From Bog-473 sp963834405 (GTDB lineage: Bacteria > Actinomycetota > Acidimicrobiia > Acidimicrobiales > RAAP-2), in assembly GCA_963834405.1 (NCBI GenBank), contig CAWIBX010000007.1, forward strand, positions 1,342,221 through 1,406,220: a stretch of DNA of 64,000 nucleotides, read 5' to 3'. The translations under genes were made by a program, and so were the position numbers. Below the pieces are notes generated by a model. It was not told where the DNA came from. It worked only from the letters and a program-made list of their open reading frames with translations, and did not search any database. Shown piece by piece: positions 11,726 through 21,444 of the stretch. Positions within the stretch are counted from its first letter, which is position 1. Every line of letters begins with the position of its first letter.

Positions 11726-13057
11726 TCAGGCCCGTCGCCGCGCCCGCCGGCGCGCCGGCCGGGTGCCCCACGCCAGCGCCAGCGCCGGCACGACCAGGCC
11801 GCCGGCGAGCAGCAGCGCGCCCACGCTCGGGGCGGGCACGCGGTAGGCCGTGTTGCTGACCGGCACCCGCGGCCCGGCGTTCAGCTCGACGTTGGCCTGC
11901 TGCGCGCTCGGCGCGATGAGGTGGCCGCCCTCGGTCGTCTTGAAGCCGGGCTGGGTGGCCGGCCCCACGCCGTTGCCGAAGACGGTCACGCAGCCCGCAC
12001 CGGGCAGCGTGTCGGGGATGGTGTTGGCCGTGCTGTAGGCCTGCCCCTGCTCGGTCAGGACGGGCGGGAAGATCAAGCGCGTGCGCAGGAACACCTGGCT
12101 CTGGTTCGGCGACCCGTTGTTCGTCGTCGCCTTGGCGGTGCCGGCGACCGCGATCTGGTCGACGGCGCCGAAGAAGTACTGGTTGTAGGCGAGGCCCTGC
12201 GACAGGTTGTGCAGGTTGGCCGGCCCGGCGAGGTTGGACACGATGTCGGCGGTGTCATGCAGGAAGCAGCCGAGGTTGGCCGACTGCGAGGTCAGCAGGG
12301 AGTTGACTTCGCTGAAAGCGGACGTGCCGTTGGCCAGCAGCGCGTGCAGCCCGCTCTGCTTCTGCTCCACCAGCACCTGCACGAGCGCGGCCGTGTTGGC
12401 CAGGTCCTGCTTGAGCTCCGGCGCCACCGCGGTGACGGCGTCGAGCGAGGGCGGTGCGTTGGCCAGCAACTCGGTGAACTGCTGCTCGTAGGCGACGAAC
12501 TCCTTGGAGAAGGTGGTGCCGGCCGCGATGAGGGTGCGCAGGTCGCCGGCGCGGCCCTGCAGCGTCGTGGCCAGCTCGCCGATGAGCTTGTTGAGGTCGT
12601 TGGCCGGGATGGCCTGGAGCAGCCGGGTGGCCGAGGCCACGACGGCGCCGACGTCGGCCGGCGCCTGGTTCTTGGCGGCGGGCACGTTGTCGCCGCTCTG
12701 CAGGGCCGGCGGGTTCCCGCCGTGCGTGGGCACCAGGTCGACCACCTGCTCGCCGAGGTCGTTGGCGATCTGCACCGACGCCTGCACGTCGTTGGGGACC
12801 GTGGTGCCCGGGTTGATCGTCATGGTGATCTTGGTGCCCGAGTGGGTCAGCGCGGTCGAGCTCACCGTGCCGACGGGCACGCCGTTCAGCTCGACCTCGA
12901 AGCCGGAATAGAGGCCGGACGCGCTCGGGAGCTCGGTCGTCAGCGTCGTCGAGTTGGCCAGCGGGTTGCCCAGCAGGCTGACCACGCCGTAGCCGACGAG
13001 GGTGAAGCTGACCAGAAAAAACACGATGAGGTTGACGATGAGGCGCCTGGAGATCAT
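11726..13057 (-). CDS. mceF: Mce family protein, sixth in operon (MceF position)
   Basis: The product is 443 residues. It has an N-terminal TM anchor (LIVNLIVFFLVSFTLVGYG) and an MCE/MlaD domain (about residues 38-115, with SGLYSGFEVELNGVPVGTV). A long helical region rich in Leu, Ala and Gln follows, and then a second hydrophobic segment at the extreme C-terminus ending in an Arg-rich tail. MCE proteins form the hexameric periplasmic tunnel that carries lipids or sterols to the YrbE permease. Its start overlaps the end of the MceE gene by 4 bp. Confidence 0.9.
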   Translation of the reverse strand: MISRRLIVNLIVFFLVSFTLVGYGVVSLLGNPLANSTTLTTELPSASGLYSGFEVELNGVPVGTVSSTALTHSGTKITMTINPGTTVPNDVQASVQIANDLGEQVVDLVPTHGGNPPALQSGDNVPAAKNQAPADVGAVVASATRLLQAIPANDLNKLIGELATTLQGRAGDLRTLIAAGTTFSKEFVAYEQQFTELLANAPPSLDAVTAVAPELKQDLANTAALVQVLVEQKQSGLHALLANGTSAFSEVNSLLTSQSANLGCFLHDTADIVSNLAGPANLHNLSQGLAYNQYFFGAVDQIAVAGTAKATTNNGSPNQSQVFLRTRLIFPPVLTEQGQAYSTANTIPDTLPGAGCVTVFGNGVGPATQPGFKTTEGGHLIAPSAQQANVELNAGPRVPVSNTAYRVPAPSVGALLLAGGLVVPALALAWGTRPARRRARRRA

Positions 13058-14100
13058 CCGCCCGCCCCCGTGGTCGACCCCGCCGAGTGCGGCTGGCAGG
13101 TGAAGGCGGGCTGGTCCGGGACCTCGCCGCCGCCGGGGATGCCGCAGACGATGATGTTCTCGTAGAGCTGCACGTAGCCGTTGCGCACGGCCTGGGGCAG
13201 TGCGTTGTCGGCGACGGGTATCTCGCTCAGCAGGCCCGCCAGGTCGGCCTGGTGCTCCGCCAGCTGGTTGCTCACCGCCTGCAGCGTCTGCAGCTGCGTC
13301 ACGATCTGCGGGTAGTAGGTCTCGAGGATGCTGCGTCCCTGCGTCGAGACGTTGTCGAGGGACTGCAGCAGGTTCTCGAACTGGCTGGAGTTCTGGGCCA
13401 GGATGGAGACGGTCTGGGACAACGTCGTGATGGCCTGCGCGGCGGCGCTGCTGTTCGGGGCCAGGGTCGCGGTGAGCGTGTTGAGCCCGTTGACCGCCTG
13501 CGTGATGTCGCTGGTGTGCTGCGCGTAGCCGGCCGCCACGTCGGAGAGATCGGCGAGGAAGGCCTTGAGCGAGGCCTCCTGCCCGGTGAAGCCCTCGCCC
13601 CCGGCGGCGATGATGTCCTCGAGCTCACTGGTCGACACGGCGCTGAAGACCTGCGAGCCCGCCTCAATGAACTGCTCCACGTCCGGGGTCGTCGAGGTGT
13701 GCCCGATGACAGCGCCGTCGGGCAGCTGGGGTGCGCCGGCCGCGCCGGCGCCGGTCTGGCTCTTGGGCACGACCAGCGCGACGTACTGGTCGCCCAGGAT
13801 GGTGGTGCGGTCGATGGCGGCGCTCACGTCGGCCGGGATGCGGACGCCGGAGTTGAAGCTGAGGGTGACCTTGGCCTTGTCCCCATAAAGCGCGATGGAG
13901 GTCACCGAGCCGACCGGCACGTCGGCCATCTGCACCTGCGCCCCGTTGGCCAGGTCGCCGACGTCGGAGAAGACCGCGGTGGCCGTGCGGCTCGGCGGGC
14001 CGCCACCCATGGAGCAGCCGGCGAGGCCCAGGGCCGCGACGAGCGCGGCGGCCGGCACCGCAAGGAGGGTGCGGCGGCGGTCGGGGCGGGCGGCGCGCAT
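13054..14100 (-). CDS. mceE: Mce family lipoprotein, fifth in operon (MceE/LprK position)
   Basis: The product is 348 residues from the ATG at 14098-14100, which overlaps the stop of the preceding gene (TGATG). The signal sequence ends in the lipobox LGLAGC (about residues 23-28), matching the rule that the fifth mce gene encodes a lipoprotein. The MCE domain (about 38-120) carries GAQVQMADVPVGSVTSI, and the rest is helical. It would be one subunit of the heteromeric Mce tube, anchored by lipid rather than by a TM helix. Confidence 0.9.
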   Translation of the reverse strand: MRAARPDRRRTLLAVPAAALVAALGLAGCSMGGGPPSRTATAVFSDVGDLANGAQVQMADVPVGSVTSIALYGDKAKVTLSFNSGVRIPADVSAAIDRTTILGDQYVALVVPKSQTGAGAAGAPQLPDGAVIGHTSTTPDVEQFIEAGSQVFSAVSTSELEDIIAAGGEGFTGQEASLKAFLADLSDVAAGYAQHTSDITQAVNGLNTLTATLAPNSSAAAQAITTLSQTVSILAQNSSQFENLLQSLDNVSTQGRSILETYYPQIVTQLQTLQAVSNQLAEHQADLAGLLSEIPVADNALPQAVRNGYVQLYENIIVCGIPGGGEVPDQPAFTCQPHSAGSTTGAGG

Positions 14101-15749
14101 CACAGCCACCCGGTCAGGTCGTGCCACACCGACGAGAAGAAGCCGCGGGACGCGGCGTGGCGGTGGGCCTGGGCGTGGGTGCTGCCCGGCAGCGGCGGCA
14201 ACAGCGAGGCGGCGGGCGCCGTCAGCGTGGGGGCGGTGCCGGCACCGCTGGGCGTCGCCGTCGCCGTCGCCGTCGCCACCTTCGCCGTGGACGACTGCAC
14301 CTGGTTGGAGAGCAGCGGGGAGAGCGGGTTCTGCGAGGAATTCGAGCCGCTGCCGCTGGTGCTGTTCGAGCCCGAGCCGGAGCCCTGCGGGCAGCCGAGG
14401 AGCTGGCTCAGGAGGCCGCACGTCGTCGTGGTCGTGGTGGGCGGCACGGTCGTCGTGGTGGTCGTGGTCGAGTTGTTCTTGGCGGCCGCGGTCGGGGGCG
14501 GGGTGGGCGGCGCGTTCGACGCGGTACCGCCCGCCTTGGGCTGCAGGTTGAGGATCTGGTTCAGCCCCTGCTGCAGGACGCCTTGCACGGTGGAGGACCC
14601 GCTGTTGCTCGTCAGCTGGTTGAGGATGGTCGGGATGTCGTTCAGCAGGGGGTCGAAGAAGCCCGAGGACGGGTTGCCGCACAGGTTGAGCTGCGCGAGG
14701 ACCGAGGCCGGCATGCCCTGCGAGTGGTTGGCCGCGATGCGCCGGCAGATGCCGGCCAGTCGGTCGCGCAGCAGGCCGGCGATGTAGGCGCCCGTGACGC
14801 CCGGCGCGAACTCCAGGTTCAGGTCCAGCCAGTCGTAGTTGGGGTCGTAGGCGCGCGCCGCGCCCTGGAAGAGGTTGTTCCCCTCGGCGAGGATCTCGTC
14901 CACGTTCGAGAGGTTGCGGTCGAGGGTACGGCCCACCGTCGTGACGGTGCCCACGTCAGACTCGAGCGGCTGGATGTTCGGCACCAGCAGGTTGACCAGG
15001 CCCGAGCTCGCTCCGGCCAGCTGGGTGATGGCGTCGTTGAGCTGGCCCGAGTGCTGGGCCACCGTCGACGAGACCGTGTCGTACTGCTCGACCAGCTGCT
15101 CTATGTGCGACGTGTCCGTATCGAGCGTCCCGGTCAGCTGCGCGAGGGTCCCGTTGAGCTGCCCGAGGTCATTGCCCTTGTCCGCCAGCAGCTGCACGGT
15201 GCCGGCCGCCGACGCGATCAGTTTGTTCAGGTTCGCCCCCTGGCCGTCGAGGTCGGTGGCCAGGTTTGAGACGAGGCTGCCCACCGCGTTGGGGTTCAAC
15301 GCGTTCAGGGTGCGCTGCAGCTCCTTGAGCACCTCGTCGGTCGACACCGGGACCGCGGTGTGGTCGGGCGCGATGGTGGCGTCGGGTTGCAGATAGGGGC
15401 CGACCGTGTAGCCCGGGTTGAGATCGACGTCGGGCGAGCCCAGCAGTTGCGGTTGCACCAGCGAGGCGAAGGCCGTGCTCGGGATCTTCGTGCCCTGGTC
15501 GACGGCGAGGGTGACGTCGACCTGGTTGCCCACGTTCTGGACGTTGGTGACGGTGCCGACCTTGACGCCGAGGACGTCCACCGCCGCTCCCGTGAAGAGG
15601 CCGGGAGCGCTGGAGTACACGACGTTGAGCGGGTAGGTCGGCGTGCTCTTGGTGACCTCCAGGCCCACGACCACGGCGGCCGCGGCGACGACCGACGCCA
15701 CCAACCAGCGCACCACCTTGGAGCTGAGCACGGCGCGGACGGCGCCCAT
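14100..15749 (-). CDS. mceD: Mce family protein, fourth in operon (MceD position)
   Basis: The product is 549 residues from ATG 15747-15749, with a GGAAGAG ribosome-binding site. A TM anchor (about residues 13-31) is followed by the MCE domain (APGLFTGAAVDVLGVKVGTV, about 49-68) and the long helical domain. The last 150 residues are low-complexity Pro/Thr/Ser/Asn-rich, as is common for MceC/MceD proteins. They include a cysteine pair in CGLLSQLLGC and a repetitive Thr/Ala run. Both ends overlap neighbours, so it is translationally coupled. Confidence 0.88.
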   Translation of the reverse strand: MGAVRAVLSSKVVRWLVASVVAAAAVVVGLEVTKSTPTYPLNVVYSSAPGLFTGAAVDVLGVKVGTVTNVQNVGNQVDVTLAVDQGTKIPSTAFASLVQPQLLGSPDVDLNPGYTVGPYLQPDATIAPDHTAVPVSTDEVLKELQRTLNALNPNAVGSLVSNLATDLDGQGANLNKLIASAAGTVQLLADKGNDLGQLNGTLAQLTGTLDTDTSHIEQLVEQYDTVSSTVAQHSGQLNDAITQLAGASSGLVNLLVPNIQPLESDVGTVTTVGRTLDRNLSNVDEILAEGNNLFQGAARAYDPNYDWLDLNLEFAPGVTGAYIAGLLRDRLAGICRRIAANHSQGMPASVLAQLNLCGNPSSGFFDPLLNDIPTILNQLTSNSGSSTVQGVLQQGLNQILNLQPKAGGTASNAPPTPPPTAAAKNNSTTTTTTTVPPTTTTTTCGLLSQLLGCPQGSGSGSNSTSGSGSNSSQNPLSPLLSNQVQSSTAKVATATATATPSGAGTAPTLTAPAASLLPPLPGSTHAQAHRHAASRGFFSSVWHDLTGWL

Positions 15750-17026
15750 CAGCTCTTCCCTCCGAGAAGGGGGCTGATCAATTGCGACAGCCCGCCCAGT
15801 CCCGAATCGGGGCCCGTGGCGCCGGACGCGCCGCCCGATCCGCTCGCCGCGGTCGGCGTCGTGGTGGAGGACTTCGCGTTGGCGGAGGACCCGCTCGAGC
15901 TCCCGCTGGAGCCGGAGTTGTTGTAGCCGAGGGTGCCGCCGGCGTCGGGGTTGGAGCCCTCGCCGGGCAGCGGGCCCGTCTGGTCCGCGCAGGAGGCCGG
16001 GTCGGGCCCGAGCACCTGGTTCAGGACCTGGTCCAGGGTGCCACAGGGCCCGATGATCCCGAAGGTGTTGGTGAGCGAGGCCGGGTTGGCGTAGATGTTG
16101 CCCCAGTTGACCGGGTTGCTCCCGCTGTAGGCGATCGACTGGAAGCCCTTGAGCGCGGCGGCCAGGTAGCTTACGCCCTCGGCGAGGTCGTCCTGGTGCT
16201 GGCCCACCACCGTGAGGTCGGCGTGCAGGCTCGAGAGCAGGGAGTTGAGCGCGGGCGAGTCCTGGTTCAACAGGCCGTTGGTCTGGCTGGCCATGGAGTC
16301 GACGTTGGTGATCAGGTTCGACAGGCTCTGGTTGTTCTGGGCCAGCCCGGTCGACACCGTGTCGAGGTTGTTCACGATGGAGAGCAGCTGCTGGTCCCGG
16401 CCGGCCAGGGTCGATGACAGGGTGTTGGCGGAGTCGATCAACTGGGAGACCTGGCCGCTCCGCGCGTTCACCGTGGAGGTGAGCGCGTTGAGGCCGGCGA
16501 TGATCTGGGCCACCTGGGTCTGCTTGCCCTTGGTGATGCTCGCGAGCGACTCGACGAGGGAGTTGAGCGCCTTGGCGTCCGTCTTGGAGAGCAGCGAGTG
16601 TGCGGTGTTCTGGAGTTGATAGAACTCGGTGGGCACCGTCGTGTTCGTGATGAACGCACCGTTCCTGAGCGGGTCCGCCCATCCACTCACCGGCGTAAGG
16701 GTCACGTCCACGACGCCGAGCAACGTCTCGACCTCGACCGCAGCCGTCGTGACGTGGGGCAGCTGCACGCCCTTGTTGACGGTCATCTGCGCATCGACGG
16801 AGTTCCCGTGCACCTGCACCGAGTTGACCGTCCCCACGGCGACGCCGGCCACCATGACCTGGGTCCCCTTGTTGATCCCGGCCGCATTCGGGAACTGCGC
16901 CGTCACCGTGTAGCCGGAGGAGAACAGGCTGCGGTTGAGGAACAGGATCGCGGCGATGAACGCCAGCATCACGATCACCGCGCTCAGGCCGAGCACCTTT
17001 GGGTTCCGCTCGGTGAAGGCCTTCAC
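15749..17026 (-). CDS. mceC: Mce family protein, third in operon (MceC position)
   Basis: The product is 425 residues starting at GTG 17024-17026 inside a GTGA overlap with the previous gene. The TM anchor is LSAVIVMLAFIAAILFL (about residues 14-30). The MCE domain holds AAGINKGTQVMVAGVAVGTV. A helical domain with repeated Gln/Asn/Leu follows, and the tail is Gly/Ser-rich with many small residues. It is one subunit of the same Mce complex. Confidence 0.88.
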   Translation of the reverse strand: MKAFTERNPKVLGLSAVIVMLAFIAAILFLNRSLFSSGYTVTAQFPNAAGINKGTQVMVAGVAVGTVNSVQVHGNSVDAQMTVNKGVQLPHVTTAAVEVETLLGVVDVTLTPVSGWADPLRNGAFITNTTVPTEFYQLQNTAHSLLSKTDAKALNSLVESLASITKGKQTQVAQIIAGLNALTSTVNARSGQVSQLIDSANTLSSTLAGRDQQLLSIVNNLDTVSTGLAQNNQSLSNLITNVDSMASQTNGLLNQDSPALNSLLSSLHADLTVVGQHQDDLAEGVSYLAAALKGFQSIAYSGSNPVNWGNIYANPASLTNTFGIIGPCGTLDQVLNQVLGPDPASCADQTGPLPGEGSNPDAGGTLGYNNSGSSGSSSGSSANAKSSTTTPTAASGSGGASGATGPDSGLGGLSQLISPLLGGKS

Positions 17027-18282
17027 TTCGAGGCCCCCGACGTCGTGCCGGTCGTCCCGGAGCCGGAGCCCGTGCCGGTGGCGGAACCCGAGCCGGCCAG
17101 CCCGCTCACCGCCTGCAGGTCCAGGCCGAGGCTCGAGGCGGCAGAGGAGCTGCCGCCGGCGCTGCTGCTGCTGTTGCTGTTGCCGCCTGTCCCGGAGTTC
17201 CCCTCGGGTGAAGGGAGCCCCGGCGTCGAGATGCCGCTGAGCGGCGCCGGCAGCGGCGGGCTGCCGAAGGGCCCAGAGCCGGCCGGCGGGTTGCTGGGCT
17301 GGTAGTAGGGGCAGATGGTCTGGTTGGCCAGGCAGGTGTAGATGGTCTGGACCGCGAACCACTGGCCCCACTGTGAAATCTGGATGTAGGGCGCCAGGCC
17401 CGCTCCGAGCGTCGACAGGCTCTGCGCCAGGTCCTGCTGGTGGTTCTGGACGTCGGCCGCGACAGCCTGCAGGTTGTCGATGGTGCTGGTGATGGTGTTG
17501 TGGTTGTTGCCGATGAGCTGCGCCAGGTCGGTGGCGACCAGCGACAGGTTGCCGACCACCTGATCGAGGAGCGTGTTCTTCGACGCCAGCGCCGACGAGA
17601 CCGTCTGGAGGTTGGTCACCAGCGTGTCGATGTCACCCGAGCGGGAGGCGAGCGCAGTCAGGACCTGGTTGAGGTTGCCTATGACCTGGCCCACCTGCGT
17701 ATCGAGGGCCTCGACCGTCGTCGACACGGTGGCACCGCTGTTGATGAGCTGGTTGATCTCGGCCGTGTCACCCTCGAGCGCGCCGGACACGTTCTCGACG
17801 AACGCGTTGGCCTGGGACGCGTTGATGGACGAGAGGACGGGGCCCAGGGAGTTCAAGAACGCGTTGATGCTGGCGTCGGTCACGTCGTGGCTCAGCGGGA
17901 TGGTCGCCCCGGGCGCCAGCACCTGCCCGTCGTTGCCGGGGAATAGCTCTATCTCTTTCTGGCCGATGACGTTGTGCCAGCGCATGCCGACGTCGGTGGA
18001 CGAATGCAGCGTCACGGTGTTGTCGACGCTCATGCCGATGAGGGCGTGCCCGTGCTGCACGGAGATGCTCGACACCTGGCCGACCGGCACCCCGGCGATG
18101 TTCACGGTGTCGCCGCTGGCCAGTCCGGTCACGTCGTTCAGTTGGGCGTTGACGGTGTGCCGGTTGCTGAACAGCGAGATGTTGCCGATCTTCACCGCCA
18201 GCCCCACCAGCAGGACGATGCAGACCAGCGCGAAGACGGCGAACTTGAATGCCGACTTGGGGAACCGACGGAAGAACTTCAC
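17023..18282 (-). CDS. mceB: Mce family protein, second in operon (MceB position)
   Basis: The product is 419 residues starting at GTG 18280-18282, again within a GTGA overlap. A basic N-terminus (VKFFRRFPKSAFKF) precedes a TM helix (FALVCIVLLVGLAVKIG) and the MCE domain (VTGLASGDTVNIAGVPVGQV, about residues 52-71). The helical part and a Ser/Gly/Thr-rich tail follow. The SAFKFAVF-like start is typical of MceB-type proteins. Confidence 0.88.
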   Translation of the reverse strand: MKFFRRFPKSAFKFAVFALVCIVLLVGLAVKIGNISLFSNRHTVNAQLNDVTGLASGDTVNIAGVPVGQVSSISVQHGHALIGMSVDNTVTLHSSTDVGMRWHNVIGQKEIELFPGNDGQVLAPGATIPLSHDVTDASINAFLNSLGPVLSSINASQANAFVENVSGALEGDTAEINQLINSGATVSTTVEALDTQVGQVIGNLNQVLTALASRSGDIDTLVTNLQTVSSALASKNTLLDQVVGNLSLVATDLAQLIGNNHNTITSTIDNLQAVAADVQNHQQDLAQSLSTLGAGLAPYIQISQWGQWFAVQTIYTCLANQTICPYYQPSNPPAGSGPFGSPPLPAPLSGISTPGLPSPEGNSGTGGNSNSSSSAGGSSSAASSLGLDLQAVSGLAGSGSATGTGSGSGTTGTTSGASK

Positions 18283-19583
18283 AGCCCACCGCCCAGGAGC
18301 TGGTTGATGATGCCGCCGACGGAGGCCGGCTGGGACGTGTCGGGCTGGCCGATCATGCCGTAGACCTGGTTGGCCGCCGCCTGGCCGGCGCTGCTGGAGG
18401 CCGCCGTGGGCGAGGGCGAGGGCGACGACGAACTCGGCGCCGGCGGGAAGGTAGCGAGCCCGGGCGTGCCCGTGTTCTGAATGTCGTCGAACGCGTTCAG
18501 CTCGGTCGTGCAGTTGAAGGCGGAGGTGGCGCCGGTCAGCGCCTGCTGCAGAGGCTGCAGGAACGACATCCCCGTCGCGTCCGGTGCGATGAGGTTGCAC
18601 ACCAACTGGTTGACGTCGCTGAAGAGGATGAAGGTGTTGAAGTACGCGTAGGTGCTCCCGTCGGGCAGCTTGTTGAGGCCCGAGGCGCCTTCGGCGATCT
18701 TCTGGAAGTAGTGGTAGGCCCCGTTGACGACCTGCCCGATGGTGTCCTGCTGCGCCAGCAGCACCCGCGACACGTTGTCGCCCGACTCCAGGATGGTCGC
18801 GATGTCGGGGTGGTAGGTCGAGAGCAGGGAAGCCAGCCGGTCGGCGAAGGGGATGAGCGTGTTCAGCAGGTTCTGGTAGTCGGTCTCCTCGGCGTTGAAG
18901 GCGGGGAGCCCGGCGTTGATCTCGGCGTCGAGGTTGTTCAGCGCGGGCGCGGCAGAAGCGGCCGCCTGGGTGAACTTGGCGAACGACTGCAGCGCGATGA
19001 TCTGCGCGTTGAGAGTGCGGTCGAGCAGTCCCGCCAGCTGGGTTCCCGCATCGATGGAGGCGGCGATCTTGGACCCCTCCCCCTGGGACGCCTGGGCGAG
19101 CTCGCCCAGCACGGTCGAGAGGTTGTTGGTGTCGATCTTGTTCAGCAGCGGCGTCGCGACCGCGAAGAGGTCGCCCAGCTCGTCACTGCTGGTGGCGTGC
19201 GCGAAGGTCGACCCCGCTGTCAGGTAGGGCCCGGCCTCCGAATTGCCGTCAGGCGTGGTGAGCGCGACCTGCTCGGCGCCGAACAGGTTGATCGGCTGGA
19301 TCGTCGCAGTCGCCGTCTCGGGCACCTTGAACGACGGCTCCATCAGCAGCGTCACCTTGGCCTCGTTCTGGTCCAGCGTGATCGTCGAGACCCGGCCGAC
19401 CTGCACGCCGCGGAACACCACGGGTGACCCGGGGTGCAGCCCCTCGCCGGCCCGGGGGAACATCCCGCTCAAGGCGTAGTCGCCCGCGAAGTCTCCGTTG
19501 GCCAGGCGCACCAGGGTGACGGTGCCGAAAACCAGGCCGAAGAGGACGACCAGGCTGACGAGGATGCGGAGGATCCTTCTCAT
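18279..19583 (-). CDS. mceA: Mce family protein, first in operon (MceA position)
   Basis: The product is 434 residues. The TM anchor is ILVSLVVLFGLVFGTVTLV. The MCE domain (about residues 37-115) has AGEGLHPGSPVVFRGVQVGR. A long helical domain and a Ser/Pro-rich segment (about 385-400) follow. It begins inside the stop of yrbEB (ATGA). MceA is normally the first substrate-contacting subunit; the natural substrate (fatty acid, sterol or phospholipid) cannot be told from sequence. Confidence 0.9.
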   Translation of the reverse strand: MRRILRILVSLVVLFGLVFGTVTLVRLANGDFAGDYALSGMFPRAGEGLHPGSPVVFRGVQVGRVSTITLDQNEAKVTLLMEPSFKVPETATATIQPINLFGAEQVALTTPDGNSEAGPYLTAGSTFAHATSSDELGDLFAVATPLLNKIDTNNLSTVLGELAQASQGEGSKIAASIDAGTQLAGLLDRTLNAQIIALQSFAKFTQAAASAAPALNNLDAEINAGLPAFNAEETDYQNLLNTLIPFADRLASLLSTYHPDIATILESGDNVSRVLLAQQDTIGQVVNGAYHYFQKIAEGASGLNKLPDGSTYAYFNTFILFSDVNQLVCNLIAPDATGMSFLQPLQQALTGATSAFNCTTELNAFDDIQNTGTPGLATFPPAPSSSSPSPSPTAASSSAGQAAANQVYGMIGQPDTSQPASVGGIINQLLGGGL

Positions 19584-20500
19584 CCGACCAACCTGGCTGT
19601 CGCGTTGACGCCGCCGAAGAGGATCAACGACATGAAGAGGTTCACGACCACCACGAGGATGATGGAGAGGCGGATGGCCCGGCCCGCCGCCACGCCCACG
19701 CCGGCCGGACCGCCCGAGGCGTTGTAGCCGTAGTAGCAGTGCACGAACGTGACGAGGACGGCGAAGACCATCGCCTTGAGGAACGAGTAGAAGATGTCGA
19801 GCGGCGGCAGGTAGAGGCGGAAGTAGTGCGTGTAGGTGCCGGTCGAGAGCCCGAAGAACTTGGTGACGACCAGTTCGGACGCCAGGTAGCTGGCGAACAG
19901 CGCCGCCAGGTAGAGCGGGATCATGGTGACGAGCGCCGCCCAGACCCGCGTGGCCACCAGGTACACCACGCTGTTGACGCCCATCACCTCGAGCGCGTCG
20001 ATTTCGTCGGAGATGCGCATGGCACCGAGTTGGGCGGTGAACCCCGCGCCCACCTGGGCGGCCAGGGCGACGCCCGCGACCAGCGGCGTGATCTCGCGGG
20101 TGTTGGCGAGTGCCGTGATGACCCCAGTGAACGCCTCGGCCCCGATCTGCTGCAGTCCGTTGAAGCCCTCGAGGCCGACCTCGGTACCGGTGAAGAAGGC
20201 GATGGAAACGACCACGAAGAACATCCCGCCGCCGACGATCAGGGCTCCCGACCCCAGGGAGATGTCGGACATCAGGATCAAGATCTCCTTGGGGTAGCGC
20301 AGCGCGCGGGGAAGCGCCCTCAGGGTGCGCCAGTAGAACTTCAGCTGGTTGTAGAACTCGTCGAAGACACCGAGGAAGGCGTCGCCGGCGCCGATGGCGC
20401 GCTGGCCGGCCGCCTTGCCGGCGGCGACGATCCCGGGTTCGGGGCGGCGGGCGACTTCCGTGTCGGGGGGGCCGGGGCGAGCGGGGGTGTCGATCGCCAT
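19580..20500 (-). CDS. yrbEB: MlaE/YrbE-type permease, second copy
   Basis: The product is 306 residues with five to six hydrophobic segments and the MlaE family signature around LGAMRISDEIDALEVMGVN (about residues 156-174), the conserved EQ/ER-like coupling loop that contacts the ATPase. An amphipathic N-terminal part (FDEFYNQLKFYWRTLRALP) is typical. Together with the first copy it forms the inner-membrane permease of the Mce lipid importer. It overlaps both neighbours by a few bases. Confidence 0.93.
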   Translation of the reverse strand: MAIDTPARPGPPDTEVARRPEPGIVAAGKAAGQRAIGAGDAFLGVFDEFYNQLKFYWRTLRALPRALRYPKEILILMSDISLGSGALIVGGGMFFVVVSIAFFTGTEVGLEGFNGLQQIGAEAFTGVITALANTREITPLVAGVALAAQVGAGFTAQLGAMRISDEIDALEVMGVNSVVYLVATRVWAALVTMIPLYLAALFASYLASELVVTKFFGLSTGTYTHYFRLYLPPLDIFYSFLKAMVFAVLVTFVHCYYGYNASGGPAGVGVAAGRAIRLSIILVVVVNLFMSLILFGGVNATARLVG

Positions 20501-21444
20501 CAGATGCCCTTCTGCGGGATGAAGTTGAAGTAGAAGACGGTCAGGAGGAAGTTCACGAAGAACGAGAGGATGAAGGTGATGACGACCGCTTGGTTGACGG
20601 CGTCACCGACACCCTTCGGACCGCTCTTGCAGTACAGGCCCTTGTAACAGGCGACCATGGCGGCGATGAAGCCGAAGAGGCCGGCCTTCACCAGCGCGAT
20701 GCCCAGGTCGGCCAGCTGGCTCAGCTCGCTGAAGGTGGCGAAGAAGCTGCTCGAGGTGATGTGGATGGCGTGCGTGCCGAACCAGAGCCCGCCGGCGATG
20801 CCGGCCACGCTGACCACCGCATCGAGCAGGATGGCCACCAGCGTTGCGGCGAGCAGGCGGGGCAACACCAGGCGGTGCAGGGGGTTGACGCCCATCACCT
20901 CCATGGCGCTGATTTCGTCGCGGATACGGCGGGAGCCGAGGTCGGCGCACATGGCCGAGCCGCCGGCGCCGGCGATCAGCAGTGCGGTGGCCACCGGAGC
21001 CTGTTCGCGCACGACGGCGAGCACCATGGCCGCACCGAGTTGTGACTGCGCGCCGATCTGCTGCAGCAGCGAGCCGACCTCGAGTGCGATGACCATCCCG
21101 AAGGGGATGGACAAGAGGATCAGCGGGAGCGTGGTCACCCGGGCCAGGAACCAGCACTGGTCGAAGAACTCCGTGACCGGGAAGGCCTTCAGCGGCGCCT
21201 GGCGGATCGCTTCGAACGCGGTCGCGAACATGTTCCCCGTCTCGCGGATCGCGGTGGCGATCTTCCCGTCTTCGGTGAGGCGCGCGGTCGGACGCGTGAG
21301 CACGGCGGCGGACGTTCCGGTCGGTGCGGGCGCTCGCCCGCTGGACGTGCCCAGCCGGCGCGCCATCTCGGCGCGGCTGAGCGTCTCGGTGGGTTTCTCG
21401 GACGGCACCGGGTTCACGCCTGTCGTGTTTCCCGGTTCAGTCAA
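20500..21444 (-). CDS. yrbEA: MlaE/YrbE-type permease, first copy
   Basis: The product is 314 residues. The chosen start is TTG at 21442-21444, preceded by a G-rich Shine-Dalgarno (GGAAGGGGGG). The N-terminal 55 residues are polar. The MlaE core follows with the signature LGSRRIRDEISAMEVMGVN (about residues 168-186) and five hydrophobic segments. It is the first gene of the yrbE-mce operon; its promoter should lie in the 355-bp gap facing the sigma-factor gene. Confidence 0.93.
   Translation of the reverse strand: MTEPGNTTGVNPVPSEKPTETLSRAEMARRLGTSSGRAPAPTGTSAAVLTRPTARLTEDGKIATAIRETGNMFATAFEAIRQAPLKAFPVTEFFDQCWFLARVTTLPLILLSIPFGMVIALEVGSLLQQIGAQSQLGAAMVLAVVREQAPVATALLIAGAGGSAMCADLGSRRIRDEISAMEVMGVNPLHRLVLPRLLAATLVAILLDAVVSVAGIAGGLWFGTHAIHITSSSFFATFSELSQLADLGIALVKAGLFGFIAAMVACYKGLYCKSGPKGVGDAVNQAVVITFILSFFVNFLLTVFYFNFIPQKGI

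Noticed and set aside
11546..13165. Long plus-strand frames opposite the mce genes
   Set aside because: They mirror the codons of mceF to mceA, have no ribosome-binding sites and no domains.
14255..14285. GCCGTC trinucleotide-like run in mceD as a regulatory repeat
   Set aside because: It encodes the Thr/Ala low-complexity tail of the Mce protein and needs no other explanation.
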